In this document: piece by piece, positions 50,852 to 59,885 of the stretch | How the letters are laid out: each line of letters opens with the position of its first letter | How positions within the stretch are numbered: the first letter of the stretch is position 1 | NCBI GenBank assembly: GCA_008015835.1 | Contig: SSGH01000036.1 | Coordinates: 1 to 64,000, forward strand | Source: Lysobacter sp. | Lineage (GTDB): Bacteria; Pseudomonadota; Gammaproteobacteria; Xanthomonadales; Xanthomonadaceae | Length of the DNA: 64,000 nucleotides | Direction of reading: 5' to 3' | The notes under the pieces: model-generated | Databases searched by the model: none | What the model was told of the DNA's origin: nothing | What the model saw: the letters and a program-made list of their open reading frames with translations, nothing else | Program-made: the position numbers and the translations under genes

Positions 50852-52834
50852 ATGAGTTATTTCGTTACCGGCGCTACCGGCTTCATCGGGCGCTTCCTGG
50901 TCGGCAACCTGCTCAAGCGCAAAGGCACGGTCTACGTGCTGGTCCGCAAAGATTCCCAGAAAAAATTGGACGCGCTGGGCAAGAAGATGGGCTGGGACAT
51001 GAAGCGCGTGGTCGCGGTGACCGGCGACATGACCGACGTCAAGTGCGGCGTGAGCGCCGCGCAACTGCGCACCTTGACCGGCAAGGTGAAGCACTTCTTT
51101 CATTTGGCCGCGATCTACGACCTGACCGCCGACGCCGATAGCCAGCGCAAAGCGAACGTCGACGGCACCCAGAACGCCTTGGACCTGGCCGCGGCCATCG
51201 GCGCGGGCTGTTTCCACCACACCAGCTCGATCGCGGCCGCGGGCCTGTACCCGGGCATCTTCCGCGAGGATATGTTCGACGAGGCCGAGGGCCTGGACGA
51301 CCCGTATCTGCGCACCAAGCACGATTCCGAAGGCCTGGTGCGCAAGGAGAAGCGCATCAAGTGGCGCATCTACCGCCCCGGCATGGTCGTGGGCCATTCG
51401 CAGACCGGCGAAATGGACAAGATCGACGGCCCGTACTACTTCTTCACCCTGCTGAAGAAAATGCGCGAAATGATGCCGCCATGGATGCCGATGCTCGGCA
51501 TCGAGGGTGGCCGCATCAACGTGGTGCCGGTGGACTTCATCGCCGATGCGATGGATCACATCGCGCATAAGCCCAAGCTCGACGGCCATTGTTTCCATCT
51601 GGTCGATCCCGAACCGATGCGCGTCGGCGAAGTGCTCAACACCTTCGCGCGCGCCGGCCACGCGCCGGAGATGACCATGCGCCTCGATGCGCGCATGTTC
51701 GCGTTCGTCCCCAGCGGTATCCGCGGCGCGGTCGGCAGTCTGCCGCCGGTCAAGCGTTTCGTCGGCATGCTGCTGCGCGACTTCAAAATCCCGAAGGGCG
51801 TGCTGAAGTTCATCACCTATCCCACGCGCTTCGATAACCGCGAAACCGAGCGCGCGCTCAAAGGCAGCGGTATTTCGGTGCCGAAGCTCGACACCTACGC
51901 CTGGCGCTTGTGGGATTACTGGGAGCGCTATCTCGACCCGGATCTGTTCATCGACCGCACGCTGAAAGGCAAAGTGCGCAACAAAGTGGTGGTGGTTACC
52001 GGCGGCTCGTCGGGGATCGGCCTGTCCACGGCGCAGCGCGTGGCCGAGGCCGGCGCGATCACGGTCATCGTCGCCCGCGGCGAAGAGGAACTGTTCAAGG
52101 CGCGCGACGAGATGAAGAAGGCCGGCGGCAAGGTGTTCGCCTACACCGCCGATTTGTCGGACATGGCCGACTGCGACCGTCTGGTGGCGACCATCCTCAA
52201 GGATCACGGCCACGTCGATATTCTGGTCAACAACGCCGGCCGTTCGATCCGTCGTTCGATCGAGCTGAGCTACGATCGTTTCCACGATTTCGAACGCACC
52301 ATGCAGTTGAATTACTTCGGCTGCCTGCGCCTGATCATGGGCTTCATGCCGACGATGATCCAACGTCGGAAAGGCCACATCATCAACATCAGTTCGATCG
52401 GCGTGTTGGCCAATTCGCCGCGGTTCTCGGCGTACGTGGCCTCGAAAGCGGCGCTCGATGCGTTCAGCCGCTGCGCCCAGGGCGAGTTGTCGGGCAAGGG
52501 CATCAGCTTCACCACGATCAACATGCCGCTGGTGCGCACGCCGATGATCGCGCCGACCAAGATGTACGACAGCGTGCCGACGCTGAGTACCGACGAGGCG
52601 GCGGATTTGGTGGTGAAGGGCATCATCGAGAAGCCCAGCCGGATCGCGACCCGCCTCGGCATCTTCTCGGCGCTGCTCAACGCAGTCGCGCCGAAGGCCT
52701 ACGAGGTGATCATGAGCACGGCCTTCGAGCTGTTCCCCGATTCGGCCGCCGCGAAGGGCGAGAAGGGCAAAGAGTCCGCGCCGAGTCAGGAGCAGATCGC
52801 TTTCGCCGCGCTCATGCGAGGCGTGCACTGGTGA
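50852..52834 (+). CDS. bifunctional fatty acyl-CoA reductase (two SDR domains)
   Basis: A 660-residue protein. The N-terminal extended SDR domain has TGATGFIG (6-13), a YLRTK active site and a reductase-type C-terminal part (YWERYLDPDLF). The C-terminal classical SDR domain has TGGSSGIG (about 382-390), NNAGRSIRRS, and YVASK (about 528-532). Two-domain proteins of this size, such as the Marinobacter enzymes, reduce acyl-CoA to the aldehyde and then to the fatty alcohol, a precursor of wax esters. The divergent ACBP could deliver the substrate. No wax synthase is present in the window. Confidence 0.88.
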   Translation: MSYFVTGATGFIGRFLVGNLLKRKGTVYVLVRKDSQKKLDALGKKMGWDMKRVVAVTGDMTDVKCGVSAAQLRTLTGKVKHFFHLAAIYDLTADADSQRKANVDGTQNALDLAAAIGAGCFHHTSSIAAAGLYPGIFREDMFDEAEGLDDPYLRTKHDSEGLVRKEKRIKWRIYRPGMVVGHSQTGEMDKIDGPYYFFTLLKKMREMMPPWMPMLGIEGGRINVVPVDFIADAMDHIAHKPKLDGHCFHLVDPEPMRVGEVLNTFARAGHAPEMTMRLDARMFAFVPSGIRGAVGSLPPVKRFVGMLLRDFKIPKGVLKFITYPTRFDNRETERALKGSGISVPKLDTYAWRLWDYWERYLDPDLFIDRTLKGKVRNKVVVVTGGSSGIGLSTAQRVAEAGAITVIVARGEEELFKARDEMKKAGGKVFAYTADLSDMADCDRLVATILKDHGHVDILVNNAGRSIRRSIELSYDRFHDFERTMQLNYFGCLRLIMGFMPTMIQRRKGHIINISSIGVLANSPRFSAYVASKAALDAFSRCAQGELSGKGISFTTINMPLVRTPMIAPTKMYDSVPTLSTDEAADLVVKGIIEKPSRIATRLGIFSALLNAVAPKAYEVIMSTAFELFPDSAAAKGEKGKESAPSQEQIAFAALMRGVHW

Positions 52835-52904
52835 TCGGCGTTCGAGCGTGACGCGTCGGCCGACGCTCAGGCGTCGGCCGATCGCCGCGCGGATGGGCGA
52901 AACG

Positions 52905-52933
52905 AAAAAGGCAGCCCGGTGGGCTGCCTTTTT
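52905..52933 (+). terminator. terminator of the acyl-CoA reductase gene
   Basis: A 13-bp stem (AAAAAGGCAGCCC with GGGCTGCCTTTTT), a 3-nt loop and a built-in T-run. Confidence 0.9.
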
Positions 52934-53057
52934 CATAGTTCCGCATCGCGTACGTCTGTCTTGCGAACGACGCCATCGTGCCGTGGTTCGTCCGCTCGTT
53001 TGCGGTCGTCGCGTACGCCGACGACCGCGCCTCTCCCCGGGCTGCGGGCAAAAAGAA

Positions 53058-53140
53058 CCCGCCAATCTGAAGTCGTGAGGGGAGGGGAGCTCTGACTTCG
53101 GAAACGATTGGCGGGGAAAGGCGGCGTTAACCGCCGAACT
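53058..53140 (-). other. structured region downstream of the phasin gene
   Basis: An interrupted inverted repeat (CCCGCCAATC at 53058-53067 with GATTGGCGGG at 53106-53115, and TGAAGTC at 53068-53074 with GACTTC at 53094-53099), directly followed by a second small hairpin (GGCGG/CCGCC around 53120-53135). It lies about 130-210 bases past the phasin stop on the minus strand. It may be a terminator complex or a small RNA. The rest of the gap 52934-53267 holds no gene. Confidence 0.5.
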
Positions 53141-53267
53141 TGGCGTCGTTGCCGACGCGAGAGAGAGAGACCGTTGTCGATCGCGAGCGACCGTCGAGCC
53201 AGTGTAGCGAGTCAGCGTTGCGCTTGCATGTCGTCTTGAACCGAACGACCGCTCGCGCGAACGCTCA

Positions 53268-53828
53268 TTACTCGGCGGCGGGGGCGGCTTTGGGCTTGCG
53301 ACCGCGCTTGGCGGCCGGCGCCTTCGCCGCTTTGGCGGCTTTGGCCGGAGCGGCGGCTTTCTTGGCGGCCTTTTTCGCCGTCTTGCGCGCCGGGGCGGCG
53401 CCGTTCTGGCGACGCAGTTCGCCGGTCAGGGTTTCGACGCGAGCGCTCAGATCGTTGAGGTCTTCGCGGCTCGGCACGCCCAGCTTGACCAGCGCGCGCT
53501 GCACGCGATCTTCGAACACCTTTTCCAGCTTGTCCCAAGTATCGGTGGCGCGTTCGCGGGCCTGACCGACGCGGCTTTCGACCACATCGCGCACCACGTC
53601 GGCGCGACCGCCGGCGAATTTGCGCATGGTCTGCTCCAGACCCATGCCTTCCTTCACGAGGCCTTCGAACAGCTTGGTGCCTTCGGCCTGCGCGCGCGAG
53701 AAGGCGCCGACGCCGGCGAGCCAGATCTGCTGCGCGGATTCGCTGATGCTCTTGGTCAGTTGCTCGGCCTGCGAAGCCTTGGACGCGGACGCCGTTTGTT
53801 TGCCGGCGGTTTTCTTGAACTTAGCCAT
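53268..53828 (-). CDS. phasin / PHA granule-associated protein with basic tail
   Basis: A 186-residue protein. The phasin domain has SAQQIWLAGVGAFSRAQAEGTKLFEGLVKEG and long amphipathic helices (DKLEKVFEDRVQRAL). The last 45 residues are Lys/Ala/Pro repeats of the histone H1-like type, ending RGRKPKAAPAAE. It covers polyhydroxyalkanoate granules and may tie them to DNA. A second protein with this build is encoded at 47397. Confidence 0.9.
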   Translation of the reverse strand: MAKFKKTAGKQTASASKASQAEQLTKSISESAQQIWLAGVGAFSRAQAEGTKLFEGLVKEGMGLEQTMRKFAGGRADVVRDVVESRVGQARERATDTWDKLEKVFEDRVQRALVKLGVPSREDLNDLSARVETLTGELRRQNGAAPARKTAKKAAKKAAAPAKAAKAAKAPAAKRGRKPKAAPAAE

Positions 53829-54151
53829 GGATGCCCTCCCAGCGGGCGCGTGATCGATTGCGCGGCAGGATGGAGCAGTTGTCTAGAGTATTCACACAAG
53901 GATGCGATGTCGAACGCGCGGGTCTTTCTCGCGACTTATTCGCCGGAGGCGTCGCAGGCCCATGCATCGCAAGCCGATGCGCGGCGTCGCGGCGTCGAAA
54001 CGACCGCTGCGAACGGAGGCGCCCGGATCGCAGCGCGCGAATCGCTTCTCGGCGAAGCGAAGGCTCGAGTCCGGATATTCCGCGGCGTTCGCTACGGCCG
54101 ATCGATCTCGCTTGCGGAATCGACCGCGAACGGCCGCCCGCGCTTCCCGAC
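53829..54151. other. intergenic stretch, no gene seen
   Basis: About 320 bases between the phasin and patatin genes. It should contain the phasin promoter. Open frames here have no ribosome site or recognisable product. Confidence 0.35.
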
Positions 54152-55432
54152 TCAGCCGCGTTTGCGCTTGGCGATCAGCACTTCGGTTTCGTCGAGCGCG
54201 CGGCGCAGGCGGGCGGTGGTTTCGGTGCTGCGCGGCGGCGCATCGCCGAGGCCGCTCAGGACCGTGCGGTGTTTGTCGGCGAGGATGTCCTCGCGCAGGC
54301 GAATGCCGTGGGCGGCCAGCACCGGGCGCAGCGCTTCGCCGCGTTCGCGCAGGTCCTGCAGCGTATTGCGATAACCCAATTGGCAGACGCGACGGCGGTT
54401 GGCGAAGCTGAAGGCGTTGGTGAAGAACATTTCGCCGTCGTTGGAATTCGGTTCGAAGATCAACTGATCGATCTTCGGGTACTGCTGCGCGTATTTCGCC
54501 AAGCCGACCTGCATGCGCGACTGCAGCAGCGTGCGGAAGGTCTGCGACATCACCGCCGGTAGGCCGCCTTGCCAAATGCGGTGCGGTTCCGGCGCGCCGC
54601 CGCCGTAGCCGCTGTCGCTGTCCTGTTTCGTGGAATCGAACGGCACCAGCGGGTTGATGCCGATCAGCAGATCGATGCCGCGCTCCAGCAGCACCGAGGC
54701 GTGCATGGTGCGACGCAACGCGCCGTCGACGTAATGACGGCCGCGCACTTCCACCGGCGGGTACAGGCCGGGCAGTGCGGAGCTGGCTTGCACGGCGCGG
54801 GAGATCGGAATGTCTTCCCAGCCCGGGCCGCCGAAACGGACGGCCTCGCCGCTGTCCAAGTCGACCGCGACCACGTACAGCTCGCGATCGAGGGCGCGGA
54901 AATCGTTGCTGCGGCCGCGGCGCGTGAAGATATCGCGCAGAAACCGCTCGACTTCGACGTTGTCGAACAAGCCGGCCGGGACCAAGCCGCCGAAGCGCAT
55001 GATCAAGTCGGACAGCCGGGACTCGCGCTGCGTGAGCAGGCTGCCCCACCATTCCAAGGTCAGCCGCGGCAGCGCGGATGCGCGCCGCATGTATTCGAAC
55101 ACCGCCGGGCGCAGGAACGTCTCGGGGCGGAAGCGCACGTCGTCGCCGTCGCCGGTGATGAAGATCCGGCACATCTCGGCGGTGCTCATGCGATTGACCA
55201 AGCCGGCGGCCAGGAACGCGCCGCTGCTGACGCCGACGTAGCAGTCCATCCGCGTCAGGTCGATGCCGTCCAGGGCTTCGTCGAGCGCGCGCAGCGCGCC
55301 CAGTTCGTACATCGCGCCGATCGGCCCGCCGCCGGCGATCGCCAAGCCGATGCGGCCGGTCGCGGCGCGTGGACGTTTGCGGGAAGCGGTTTTGGCGTGC
55401 GCGGTGCGCGGAGCGGCGTGAAGAGAGAGCAT
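54152..55432 (-). CDS. patatin-like phospholipase
   Basis: A 426-residue protein without a clear signal peptide. After a basic leader it has AIAGGGPIGAMYELGALRAL (oxyanion loop), GVSSG (67-71, nucleophile Ser69), and the catalytic Asp236 in YVDGALRR. The C-terminal 150 residues are helical and typical of bacterial patatins that act with fatty-acid and PHA-related genes. It is predicted to release fatty acids from lipids. ATG 55432 is the chosen start; an in-frame ATG at 55534 would add 34 residues of non-coding appearance. Confidence 0.86.
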   Translation of the reverse strand: MLSLHAAPRTAHAKTASRKRPRAATGRIGLAIAGGGPIGAMYELGALRALDEALDGIDLTRMDCYVGVSSGAFLAAGLVNRMSTAEMCRIFITGDGDDVRFRPETFLRPAVFEYMRRASALPRLTLEWWGSLLTQRESRLSDLIMRFGGLVPAGLFDNVEVERFLRDIFTRRGRSNDFRALDRELYVVAVDLDSGEAVRFGGPGWEDIPISRAVQASSALPGLYPPVEVRGRHYVDGALRRTMHASVLLERGIDLLIGINPLVPFDSTKQDSDSGYGGGAPEPHRIWQGGLPAVMSQTFRTLLQSRMQVGLAKYAQQYPKIDQLIFEPNSNDGEMFFTNAFSFANRRRVCQLGYRNTLQDLRERGEALRPVLAAHGIRLREDILADKHRTVLSGLGDAPPRSTETTARLRRALDETEVLIAKRKRG

Positions 55433-55683
55433 GCGAACGTGATGATCGGAATTCCCCGAGTGTAGCCGAAACGCCGGAGCGGGGATTCGCGTCGGCTCAA
55501 CTCGACGCGGGATCGCGCACCCCAGCGCGTTCAAGCGATTGATTCGTCGACGATTCGCGAGCGACGCGTCCTCTCGGGGCCGCCGCCGTCGCGCGTCCCG
55601 CGCGGCGTCTCGCGCTCGCGTCGCCCGCGCGCCGCAGCGACGCGGGCTTGTCGCCGCGCGATGGGCGGCCGATCATCCCCGCG

Positions 55684-56493
55684 ATGAAAATCGTCACTCC
55701 CAATCCGCTGCAGGGCCGTCGTCGTTTGAGCAAGCGCGAGCTCGGCGCGCATTTGACGCGGCGCCTGGCGTGGCATCAGGCGGTGCACGACCCGGCGCGC
55801 GAACCGCGCAACGGCTTACGCTGGTTGGCCGAGGTGCGGCGCTGGCAAGCGCGGCGTTTGGCCGCGAGCTTCGAAGGTTTCATGCAGGATCCGAAGCGCC
55901 GACCGGCCGCGGAATTCTTCCTCACCGATCTTTACGGCGACCGCGATTTCAGCCGCCGCGACGCGGACATCGCGCGGGTTGCGCCGATGATGCTGCGGTT
56001 GATGCCGCAGACCCTGGTGGAGACCTTGGTCGATGCGATCGAGCTGGGCGCGCTCAGCCATGCTTTCGATTTGCGACTGGCCGAAGCGCTGCATCGGATC
56101 GCCCCGCAGCGCAAAACCCTGGACGATGCGCTGTACGCGCGCGCTTATCGCGAAGTCGGCCTGTCGCGTCTGCGTGAGCATCAGATCGATTTGATCGTCG
56201 TCGCCGGTTACGGGCTCGGCCATGCGCTGCGCACCCGTGGGGTGTCGACGCTGCTGGCGATGCTGCGCGGCCCGGCGCGCGCGGCCGGCTTCGGCGAGCT
56301 GCAGACGTTTCTCGAACGCGGCTTCGGCGCCTACGCGAAGTTGGACGATGTGGCCGATTTCATCGCCGATATCGAACGCAGCGAACGCGAGGTGATGCGC
56401 CGCCTGTTCGCCGAACACCCGGAGCCGTTCGCGCCGCTGCCCGATGCGCATCCGCCCGGGGCCAAGCGCGGCAAGGCCATTCGCGACCGATAG
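55684..56493 (+). CDS. FFLxxLYG-type conserved hypothetical protein
   Basis: A 269-residue protein. The signature FFLTDLYGDRDFSRRD (about residues 78-93) marks a family of conserved proteobacterial proteins without assigned function. The chain is helical and basic with no signal peptide. ATG 55684 is favoured over 55648 because the protein core starts there. It is divergent from the patatin gene. Confidence 0.8.
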   Translation: MKIVTPNPLQGRRRLSKRELGAHLTRRLAWHQAVHDPAREPRNGLRWLAEVRRWQARRLAASFEGFMQDPKRRPAAEFFLTDLYGDRDFSRRDADIARVAPMMLRLMPQTLVETLVDAIELGALSHAFDLRLAEALHRIAPQRKTLDDALYARAYREVGLSRLREHQIDLIVVAGYGLGHALRTRGVSTLLAMLRGPARAAGFGELQTFLERGFGAYAKLDDVADFIADIERSEREVMRRLFAEHPEPFAPLPDAHPPGAKRGKAIRDR

Positions 56494-56522
56494 CTTCGGC
56501 CCCAGAAGTTTGCAGTAGCGGC

Positions 56523-56604
56523 TGTGGGAGCGGCGTAAGCCGCGAACGTACTGCGAACGAATCGCGAGCTCGAGCCTGCGTTCGCGGCTTACGCCGCTCC
56601 CACA
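56523..56604. repeat. 24-bp perfect inverted repeat (REP-pair-like)
   Basis: TGTGGGAGCGGCGTAAGC... at 56523-56546 pairs perfectly with 56581-56604, enclosing 34 bases. The GTGGGAGCGGC type is a well-known dispersed palindrome of pseudomonads and xanthomonads. It lies between convergent genes and may stop transcription from both sides. Confidence 0.88.
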
Positions 56605-56626
56605 CGTCGCGCGCGAGCCGCCCCGA

Positions 56627-56902
56627 TCAGCTGAAGCGTTCTTCCAACACGCGGCGGATTTCCTGCTCGATCGAGTCCTTGAACATCGAGACCAGGAAGC
56701 CGAGCTTCGCGGTGACGTGCAGTTCCTTCGGCGACAGCGCGATCTTGCCGTCCACGCCGGAGCGATTGAACAGCAGCGTGTCGCCGTCCCATTCGTGCTC
56801 GATCTCGAAGCGCTCGGCGAGCTTCTCCGCCATTTCTTCGACCGCTTTGCGCGCTTTGGCGTGCGGCAACGAATGCGAGTGACGGATATCGATACCGGAC
56901 AT
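56627..56902 (-). CDS. polyhydroxyalkanoic acid system family protein
   Basis: A 91-residue protein: IDIRHSHSLPHAKARKAVEEMAEKLAERF, then DGKIALSPKELHVTAKLGFLVSMFKDSIEQEI. This matches the small PHA_gran_rgn family encoded near polyhydroxyalkanoate genes. AGGAG lies six bases before ATG 56902. With two phasin-like proteins also present, it points to granule storage in this organism, although no PHA synthase is in the window. Confidence 0.88.
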   Translation of the reverse strand: MSGIDIRHSHSLPHAKARKAVEEMAEKLAERFEIEHEWDGDTLLFNRSGVDGKIALSPKELHVTAKLGFLVSMFKDSIEQEIRRVLEERFS

Positions 56903-57055
56903 GCGGGCTCCTGCGGCCGTGGCGTTGCGTGGGGGTATTCTGCGCATCTGGCGCGTCCGATCAAGCGGCGCGCTTCTCTGGTGGGCGGCGCGACCCGCCG
57001 CGCCGCCCGGGTCCGGGATCGGTCGCGGCGCGCCGCCATGCTAGATTTGCGCCGC

Positions 57056-57853
57056 ATGGATCGTCTGAAACTTCGCTTCCCGGAGCACCATCATCCCGAA
57101 ATGCCGCTCGACGAGGGCGTGCACGCGTTCGGACGCATCGGCGATACGGTCGGCGCGGTGGACGATGCCGACGCCCCGTTGATTCGTTTGTTCGTGGATC
57201 GGCGCGGGGTGTGGATGACCGTGGCCGAAGGCGCGCGCGGCGTTCACGTGAACGGTCGCCCGGTGCGGCGGATGGCGATGCTGCGGATGGGCGACTCGAT
57301 CTATCTGGACGGCGTGGAGATGGTGCTGATGCCGGAGCGGCGCAGCGAGCCGCTGCCGGAGGCGCTGCGTCACGTGCCCGGCGAATTCGGCGGCGACCCG
57401 CGGGTGGTGGTGCGCGGCGTGGGCGGACAGCATCACGGCCGCAGCTTCACGCTATCGGCGCCGCGCTTGGTCGGCCGCAGCGAGGATGCCGATATCCGGA
57501 TCGACGACCCGACCTTCGCCGAGCGTCATGCGCGGATCGAGATGATCGGCGAACGCATCGTGCTGCGCGATTTGGGCGCGGGCGAGGGTAGCGTGGTCAA
57601 CGGCGAACCGATGCGCGATGCGGTGCTCGCGCCGGGCGATCAGATCGTGTTCGACACCCACCATCGCTTCGTCATCGAAGCGCCTGCGGCCACCACCGCG
57701 CAGCTTCATCGCGCCACCGGCGCCGACGATGGCGCCGCGCCCGAGCGCGTCGCCGGGTCCGGGCGACGTCCTCGGCATCTGCCTTGGCTGTTGTTGTCCG
57801 CGGCGGCGATCGCCGCGGTGTTGGCCGCGCTACTGGCCTGGGGCGGCCGCTGA
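57056..57853 (+). CDS. FHA-domain membrane protein
   Basis: A 265-residue protein. A degenerate FHA-like domain lies at about 20-92 (GVHVNGRPVRR ... LRMGDSIYLDG). A canonical FHA domain lies at about 132-207 (LVGRSEDADIRIDD, ERHARIE, GSVVNGEPM). One membrane helix near 245-263 anchors the C-terminus. FHA domains bind phosphothreonine, so this may read the output of a Ser/Thr kinase such as the one encoded at 16143. The last 24 bases overlap the end of the convergent msrQ. Confidence 0.86.
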   Translation: MDRLKLRFPEHHHPEMPLDEGVHAFGRIGDTVGAVDDADAPLIRLFVDRRGVWMTVAEGARGVHVNGRPVRRMAMLRMGDSIYLDGVEMVLMPERRSEPLPEALRHVPGEFGGDPRVVVRGVGGQHHGRSFTLSAPRLVGRSEDADIRIDDPTFAERHARIEMIGERIVLRDLGAGEGSVVNGEPMRDAVLAPGDQIVFDTHHRFVIEAPAATTAQLHRATGADDGAAPERVAGSGRRPRHLPWLLLSAAAIAAVLAALLAWGGR

Positions 57854-58486
57854 AGCCGCGGCGAGCGTTCTGGCTTTTCGGCGTTCCCAGGCTTTGCGTA
57901 GCCGCCACGCCAATAGCGCCGCCAAGATGCCGGCGTACAGCGCCGGTTCGCGGATATCCGACTTCACCAACCACCAGAAATGCAGCACCGCCAGCACGGC
58001 GATGGCGTAGACCGCTTTGTGCAATTGGCCCCAACGGCGGCCCAAACGCCGTATCCAGCCCTGGGTGGACGTGACCGCCAGCGGCACCAACAGCAGCCAG
58101 GCGACGAAGCCGACGGTGATGTAGGGCCGTTTGGCGATCTCCTCGAAAATCTGCAGCCAGAACCCGCGCAGGTCCAAGACCAAGTAGGCCGCGAAATGCA
58201 GGCTGGCGTAGGCGAAGGCGTACAGCCCGAGCATCCGGCGGAATCGCAGCAGTACGGTCCGCCCGGTCAGTTGACGCAGCGGCGTGATCGCGAGCGTGAT
58301 CAACAGCAGCCGCAGTGCCCACAGCCCGAGCCGATGTTCGATTTCGGCCACCGGATCGGCGCCGAGCGCATCGCCGCCGGTCTTGGCCACGGCCCAGGCC
58401 TGCCACGCCAACAGCCCCAGCGGAGCGAGCGCGAGGGCGTGGACGAGCGTTTTCGGCCAGAACAAGCTGCGTGAAGTTGTTTTCAT
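57830..58486 (-). CDS. msrQ: MsrQ haem-containing membrane subunit of the periplasmic methionine sulfoxide reductase
   Basis: A 218-residue protein with six transmembrane helices and the ferric-reductase-like pattern (LITLAITPLRQL, FRRMLGLYAFAYASLHFAAYLVLD, GWIRRLGRRWGQLHKAVYAIAVLAVLHFWW). The His residues in the last two motifs are the expected haem ligands. It passes electrons from quinones to MsrP. It is separated from msrP by 178 bases, wider than usual. Confidence 0.94.
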   Translation of the reverse strand: MKTTSRSLFWPKTLVHALALAPLGLLAWQAWAVAKTGGDALGADPVAEIEHRLGLWALRLLLITLAITPLRQLTGRTVLLRFRRMLGLYAFAYASLHFAAYLVLDLRGFWLQIFEEIAKRPYITVGFVAWLLLVPLAVTSTQGWIRRLGRRWGQLHKAVYAIAVLAVLHFWWLVKSDIREPALYAGILAALLAWRLRKAWERRKARTLAAASAAAPGQ

Positions 58487-58664
58487 AACGCGTTGTATTT
58501 CATCGGATTCGATGCGGATGATGCGGGGTCGGAGAGCGACGGGGGCGCGCTTCTCGCCATCTCGCTTCTGCGCGGAGCGGGATTCACGAGCGTTCGCGCG
58601 CTCGTTCGCGGCAGGGTCGGTTCGGCGGCGATCGGCTTAAAGCCGCCGACGCAGCGTCAGCGGT

Positions 58665-59660
58665 TCAGAACCACTGGCGCAGGTCCATCCCGGTGTAGAG
58701 CTCGGCGACTTGGTCCTGGTAGCCGTTGAACAGCCGGGTCGGGATGCGTTCGGCGAACAGTTTGCTGGCGGTGCCGGCGATGCGGCGTTCGCTGGCCTGG
58801 CTCCAGCGCGGATGGTCCACGTCCGGGTTGACGTTGCTGAAGAAGCCGTACTCCTCCGGCTGCAACTGGTTCCAGGCGGTGACCGGCAGCGATTCGACGA
58901 AGCGAATCTCGACGATCGACTTGATGCCCTTGAACCCGTATTTCCACGGCACGACCAACCGCAGCGGTGCGCCGTTCTGCTGCGGCAACGGCTTGCCGTA
59001 CAGGCCGGTCGCCAACAGGGTCAGCGGGTGCATGGCCTCGTCGATCCGCAGGCCTTCGCGGTACGGCCAGTCGATCGAGTCGTAGCGCACGCCCGGCATT
59101 TGCTCGGGGTCGGCCAGACTGGTGAAGGCCACGTACTTCGCCTTCGAGGTGGGCTCGAAGCGCTTCAGCACCTCGCCCAGCGGCACGCCCAGCCATGGAA
59201 TCACCATCGACCAGCCTTCCACGCAGCGCATGCGGTAGATGCGTTCCTCGGCGGTCAGGCCTTTCAGCAATGCGTCGAGATCGAGCGTGCCGGGCTTGGC
59301 GCATTCGCCGCTCACCGCCACCGACCACGGCCGCGTGCGCAGCGTTTTGGCCGCATTCGCGGGGTCGGCTTTGTCGGTGCCGAATTCGTAGAAATTGTTG
59401 TACGTGGTCGCGTCTTCGTAGCGGGTGAATGCTTCGTCGGTGGCGAAGCCCCGTGCGATGCGGGCCGGGTCGAGCTTGGGCCGCGCGGCCGGGGGCGGCG
59501 GTTCGGCCGTGTCGCAACCGGCCAGCGCGAACGCCGACCCGGAGGCGACCGCGCCCAGGAACCGGCGGCGGTCGCCGCGAAAGGCGCGATAGGCCGATTC
59601 CTCGGTGATTTCGGCGGCGGGAAGGCGCAGGGCGGCGCGGAGGCGCGGGTCGAGAGGCAT
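58665..59660 (-). CDS. msrP: MsrP molybdoenzyme, periplasmic methionine sulfoxide reductase
   Basis: A 331-residue protein with a Tat signal ([19 protein letters not shown]). The Mo-molybdopterin ligand is Cys146 in RMRCVEGW. The motifs YNNFYEFG and [18 protein letters not shown] complete the SUOX-fold signature. It repairs oxidised methionine in periplasmic proteins with MsrQ. The signal also contains a lipobox-like AGC. Confidence 0.95.
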   Translation of the reverse strand: MPLDPRLRAALRLPAAEITEESAYRAFRGDRRRFLGAVASGSAFALAGCDTAEPPPPAARPKLDPARIARGFATDEAFTRYEDATTYNNFYEFGTDKADPANAAKTLRTRPWSVAVSGECAKPGTLDLDALLKGLTAEERIYRMRCVEGWSMVIPWLGVPLGEVLKRFEPTSKAKYVAFTSLADPEQMPGVRYDSIDWPYREGLRIDEAMHPLTLLATGLYGKPLPQQNGAPLRLVVPWKYGFKGIKSIVEIRFVESLPVTAWNQLQPEEYGFFSNVNPDVDHPRWSQASERRIAGTASKLFAERIPTRLFNGYQDQVAELYTGMDLRQWF

Positions 59661-59885
59661 ACGGGCGTGTCCGGTGGCGACGATGGGGGCGACGATGGAG
59701 CGGGCGAGATGACGGGCGATAGCGCGCCGGCAGCGGATGCTGCCGCGGCCAGGATAAGACGAGCCGAGAGGGCGTGCGGTTGCGCTTACGACGAAATATT
59801 TTTCGCGGCGGGTCGGTCCGTCGCCTCCTTTTGATGCTGCGCTGCGGCATACTCGACGGCCCACTCCCACGTCATGGAACCTACG

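Noticed and set aside
54552-55500. Plus-strand frame opposite the second patatin gene
   Set aside because: Antisense shadow without any motif; the minus strand has the GxSxG and DG(A) pair.
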